DNA of 6,737 nucleotides from assembly GCA_947469815.1 (NCBI GenBank), contig CANIRI010000137.1:1-6737 (forward strand). Reading direction: 5' to 3'. Of this stretch, positions 5,769-6,737 are shown one piece after another. The notes beneath the pieces are model-generated. The model was not told where the DNA came from, did no database searches, and saw only the letters and a program-made list of their open reading frames with translations. Made by a program: the position numbers and the translations under genes. The stretch comes from Comamonadaceae bacterium. GTDB taxonomy: Bacteria; Pseudomonadota; Gammaproteobacteria; Burkholderiales; Burkholderiaceae_C. Position 1 is the first letter of the stretch; each line of letters opens with the position of its first letter.

Positions 5769-6737
5769 ATGTCTGTGCGCCACCTGCTCGCGGGCGCGGC
5801 CTGGCTGTTAAGTTGCGCTGCGTTCGCCCAAATTCCACCCTTGGTTAGCGCCGAACTGACCCGCGCCAAAGTGCCCGCCGAAGCCGTGGCGCTGCTGGTG
5901 GCCGAAGTTGGCCATGGCCAAACCCCGCGCCTGAGCCACCAAAGTGCCAGCCCCATGCAACCCGCCTCGGTGATGAAGCTGGTGACGACCTTTGCGGCGC
6001 TGGACACGCTGGGCCCGGCCTTTACCTGGAACACGCCGGTCTACCTGGACAGCAAGGGCAAGTCCAAAGCCAATGACAAGGTGTTCCATGGGGACGTCTA
6101 CATCCAAGGCCAGGGCGACCCCAAACTCGTGGTGGAAAGGCTGTGGCTGCTGATGCGGCGCATCCAAGGCCTGGGTATCCAAAAAATCGACGGGGACATC
6201 GTGATCGACCGCAGTGCTTTTGCGCTGGCACCCGTCGACCCGGGGCGTTTTGATGGCGAGCCGCTGCGCCCCTACAACGCGGCACCCGACGCGTTTTTGG
6301 TGAACTACAGCACCGTGGTGTTTACCTTCACGCCGGATGCGGCGGCCGGGGTCGCGCGCATCCAAACTGATCCACCGCTGGCGGGCGTGAAGCTGCCGGA
6401 GCACGTGCCGCTAACGGCTGGCGCCTGCAACGATTACCGCAGTGCGTTGGCGGCCGACTTTGCCGACCCGCTGCGCCCGCGTTTTGCAGGCAGCTACGCC
6501 AGTGCCTGCGTCGAACGCAGCTGGCCGGTGGCCTACGCCGAACCCGGGCAATTTGCCGTGCGCGCCGTTCAAGGCATGTGGGCCAGCTTGGGCGGAAGCC
6601 TGGCGGGTAGCGTGCGCTACGGCAGCACACCGGCGCAGGTGCTGGAGCGCGGCCCGGCCTTCACGCTGAAATCACCCACCCTGGCCGAGGTGATCCGCGA
6701 CATCAACAAATACAGCAACAACGTGATGGCGCAGCAG
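5769..6737 (+). CDS. dacB: D-alanyl-D-alanine carboxypeptidase/endopeptidase PBP4, S13 family (partial, 3' end outside window)
   Basis: PBP4 (peptidase S13) trims the terminal D-Ala of peptidoglycan stem peptides and cuts cross-links in the periplasm. The 323 codons present stay open to the window edge. A signal peptide is visible (VRHLLAGAAWLLSCAAFA, cleavage near A20|Q21). The catalytic SxxK is S67-V-M-K70 within PASVMKLVTTFAALDTLGPAF, where S67 is the acyl-enzyme serine. Further family features are GDVYIQGQGDPKL (108-120), IDGDIVIDRSAF (140-151), RPYNAAPDAFLVNYS (167-181) and the second active-site motif S316-N-N318 in INKYSNNVMAQQ. The KTG motif and about 150 further residues would lie outside the window, given the usual 470-490 aa. 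ATG 5769 is used; GTG 5775 is also possible. There is no Shine-Dalgarno. It is divergent from the transporter gene across the 42-bp palindrome-bearing spacer. Confidence 0.93.
   Translation, partial: MSVRHLLAGAAWLLSCAAFAQIPPLVSAELTRAKVPAEAVALLVAEVGHGQTPRLSHQSASPMQPASVMKLVTTFAALDTLGPAFTWNTPVYLDSKGKSKANDKVFHGDVYIQGQGDPKLVVERLWLLMRRIQGLGIQKIDGDIVIDRSAFALAPVDPGRFDGEPLRPYNAAPDAFLVNYSTVVFTFTPDAAAGVARIQTDPPLAGVKLPEHVPLTAGACNDYRSALAADFADPLRPRFAGSYASACVERSWPVAYAEPGQFAVRAVQGMWASLGGSLAGSVRYGSTPAQVLERGPAFTLKSPTLAEVIRDINKYSNNVMAQQ

Noticed and set aside
5735..6630. Minus-strand frames of 87-198 codons opposite dacB
   Set aside because: The plus strand encodes PBP4 with signal peptide, SxxK and SxN motifs; the minus frames show none of the hallmarks of a gene.

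Overview
The window looks like chromosome of a Gram-negative betaproteobacterium, most likely Burkholderiales/Comamonadaceae (Rhodoferax- or Polaromonas-like). This is inferred from the GC-rich right half, the tsaB-rimI-family 4 uracil-DNA glycosylase order, the 'QRAMLAEMGVRVW' N-terminus of the glycosylase, and two signal-peptide genes (an outer-membrane barrel and a PBP4-type enzyme). No RNA gene, insertion sequence, CRISPR array or phage gene was seen.

Left part (1 to about 2570). A minus-strand reading frame stays open for 524 codons from an ATG at 1572 with a good Shine-Dalgarno to the first base of the window, where it is cut off. It encodes the N-terminal part of a large repeat protein. 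First come about two dozen 8-residue repeats (hydrophobic-x-x-hydrophobic-Ser/Thr-x-x-Gln), 13 of them back to back. Then come glycine/asparagine/aspartate-rich repeats of about 44 residues with 'GNDT' and 'NLGGGNN' motifs, like RTX-type secreted proteins. Facing away from it across a 176-bp, AT-richer spacer is a plus-strand gene for an uncharacterised outer-membrane beta-barrel with a clear signal peptide and a C-terminal Phe. By eye both genes are less GC-rich than the rest of the window.

Middle part (2581 to 5726). Four minus-strand genes are packed as one likely operon, transcribed in the order EamA-family transporter, tsaB, rimI, uracil-DNA glycosylase, with gaps of 4 nt, -8 nt (overlap) and 0 nt. 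TsaB serves tRNA t6A synthesis, RimI is a protein N-terminal acetyltransferase, and the last gene is a [4Fe-4S] DNA-repair glycosylase whose two catalytic motifs differ from the usual family 4 consensus.

Right part (5769 to end). A plus-strand dacB gene (PBP4, D-Ala-D-Ala carboxypeptidase/endopeptidase) begins here and runs off the window. It is divergent from the transporter gene. The 42-bp spacer is almost entirely one near-perfect palindrome with a mirrored GATAAT hexamer placed 7 nt before each start codon. Neither gene has a Shine-Dalgarno, which suggests a shared divergent promoter/operator and possibly leaderless mRNAs.

The points most worth a second look are the octad/RTX repeat protein, which is easy to miss because its frame has no stop in the window, and the eamA/dacB palindrome.
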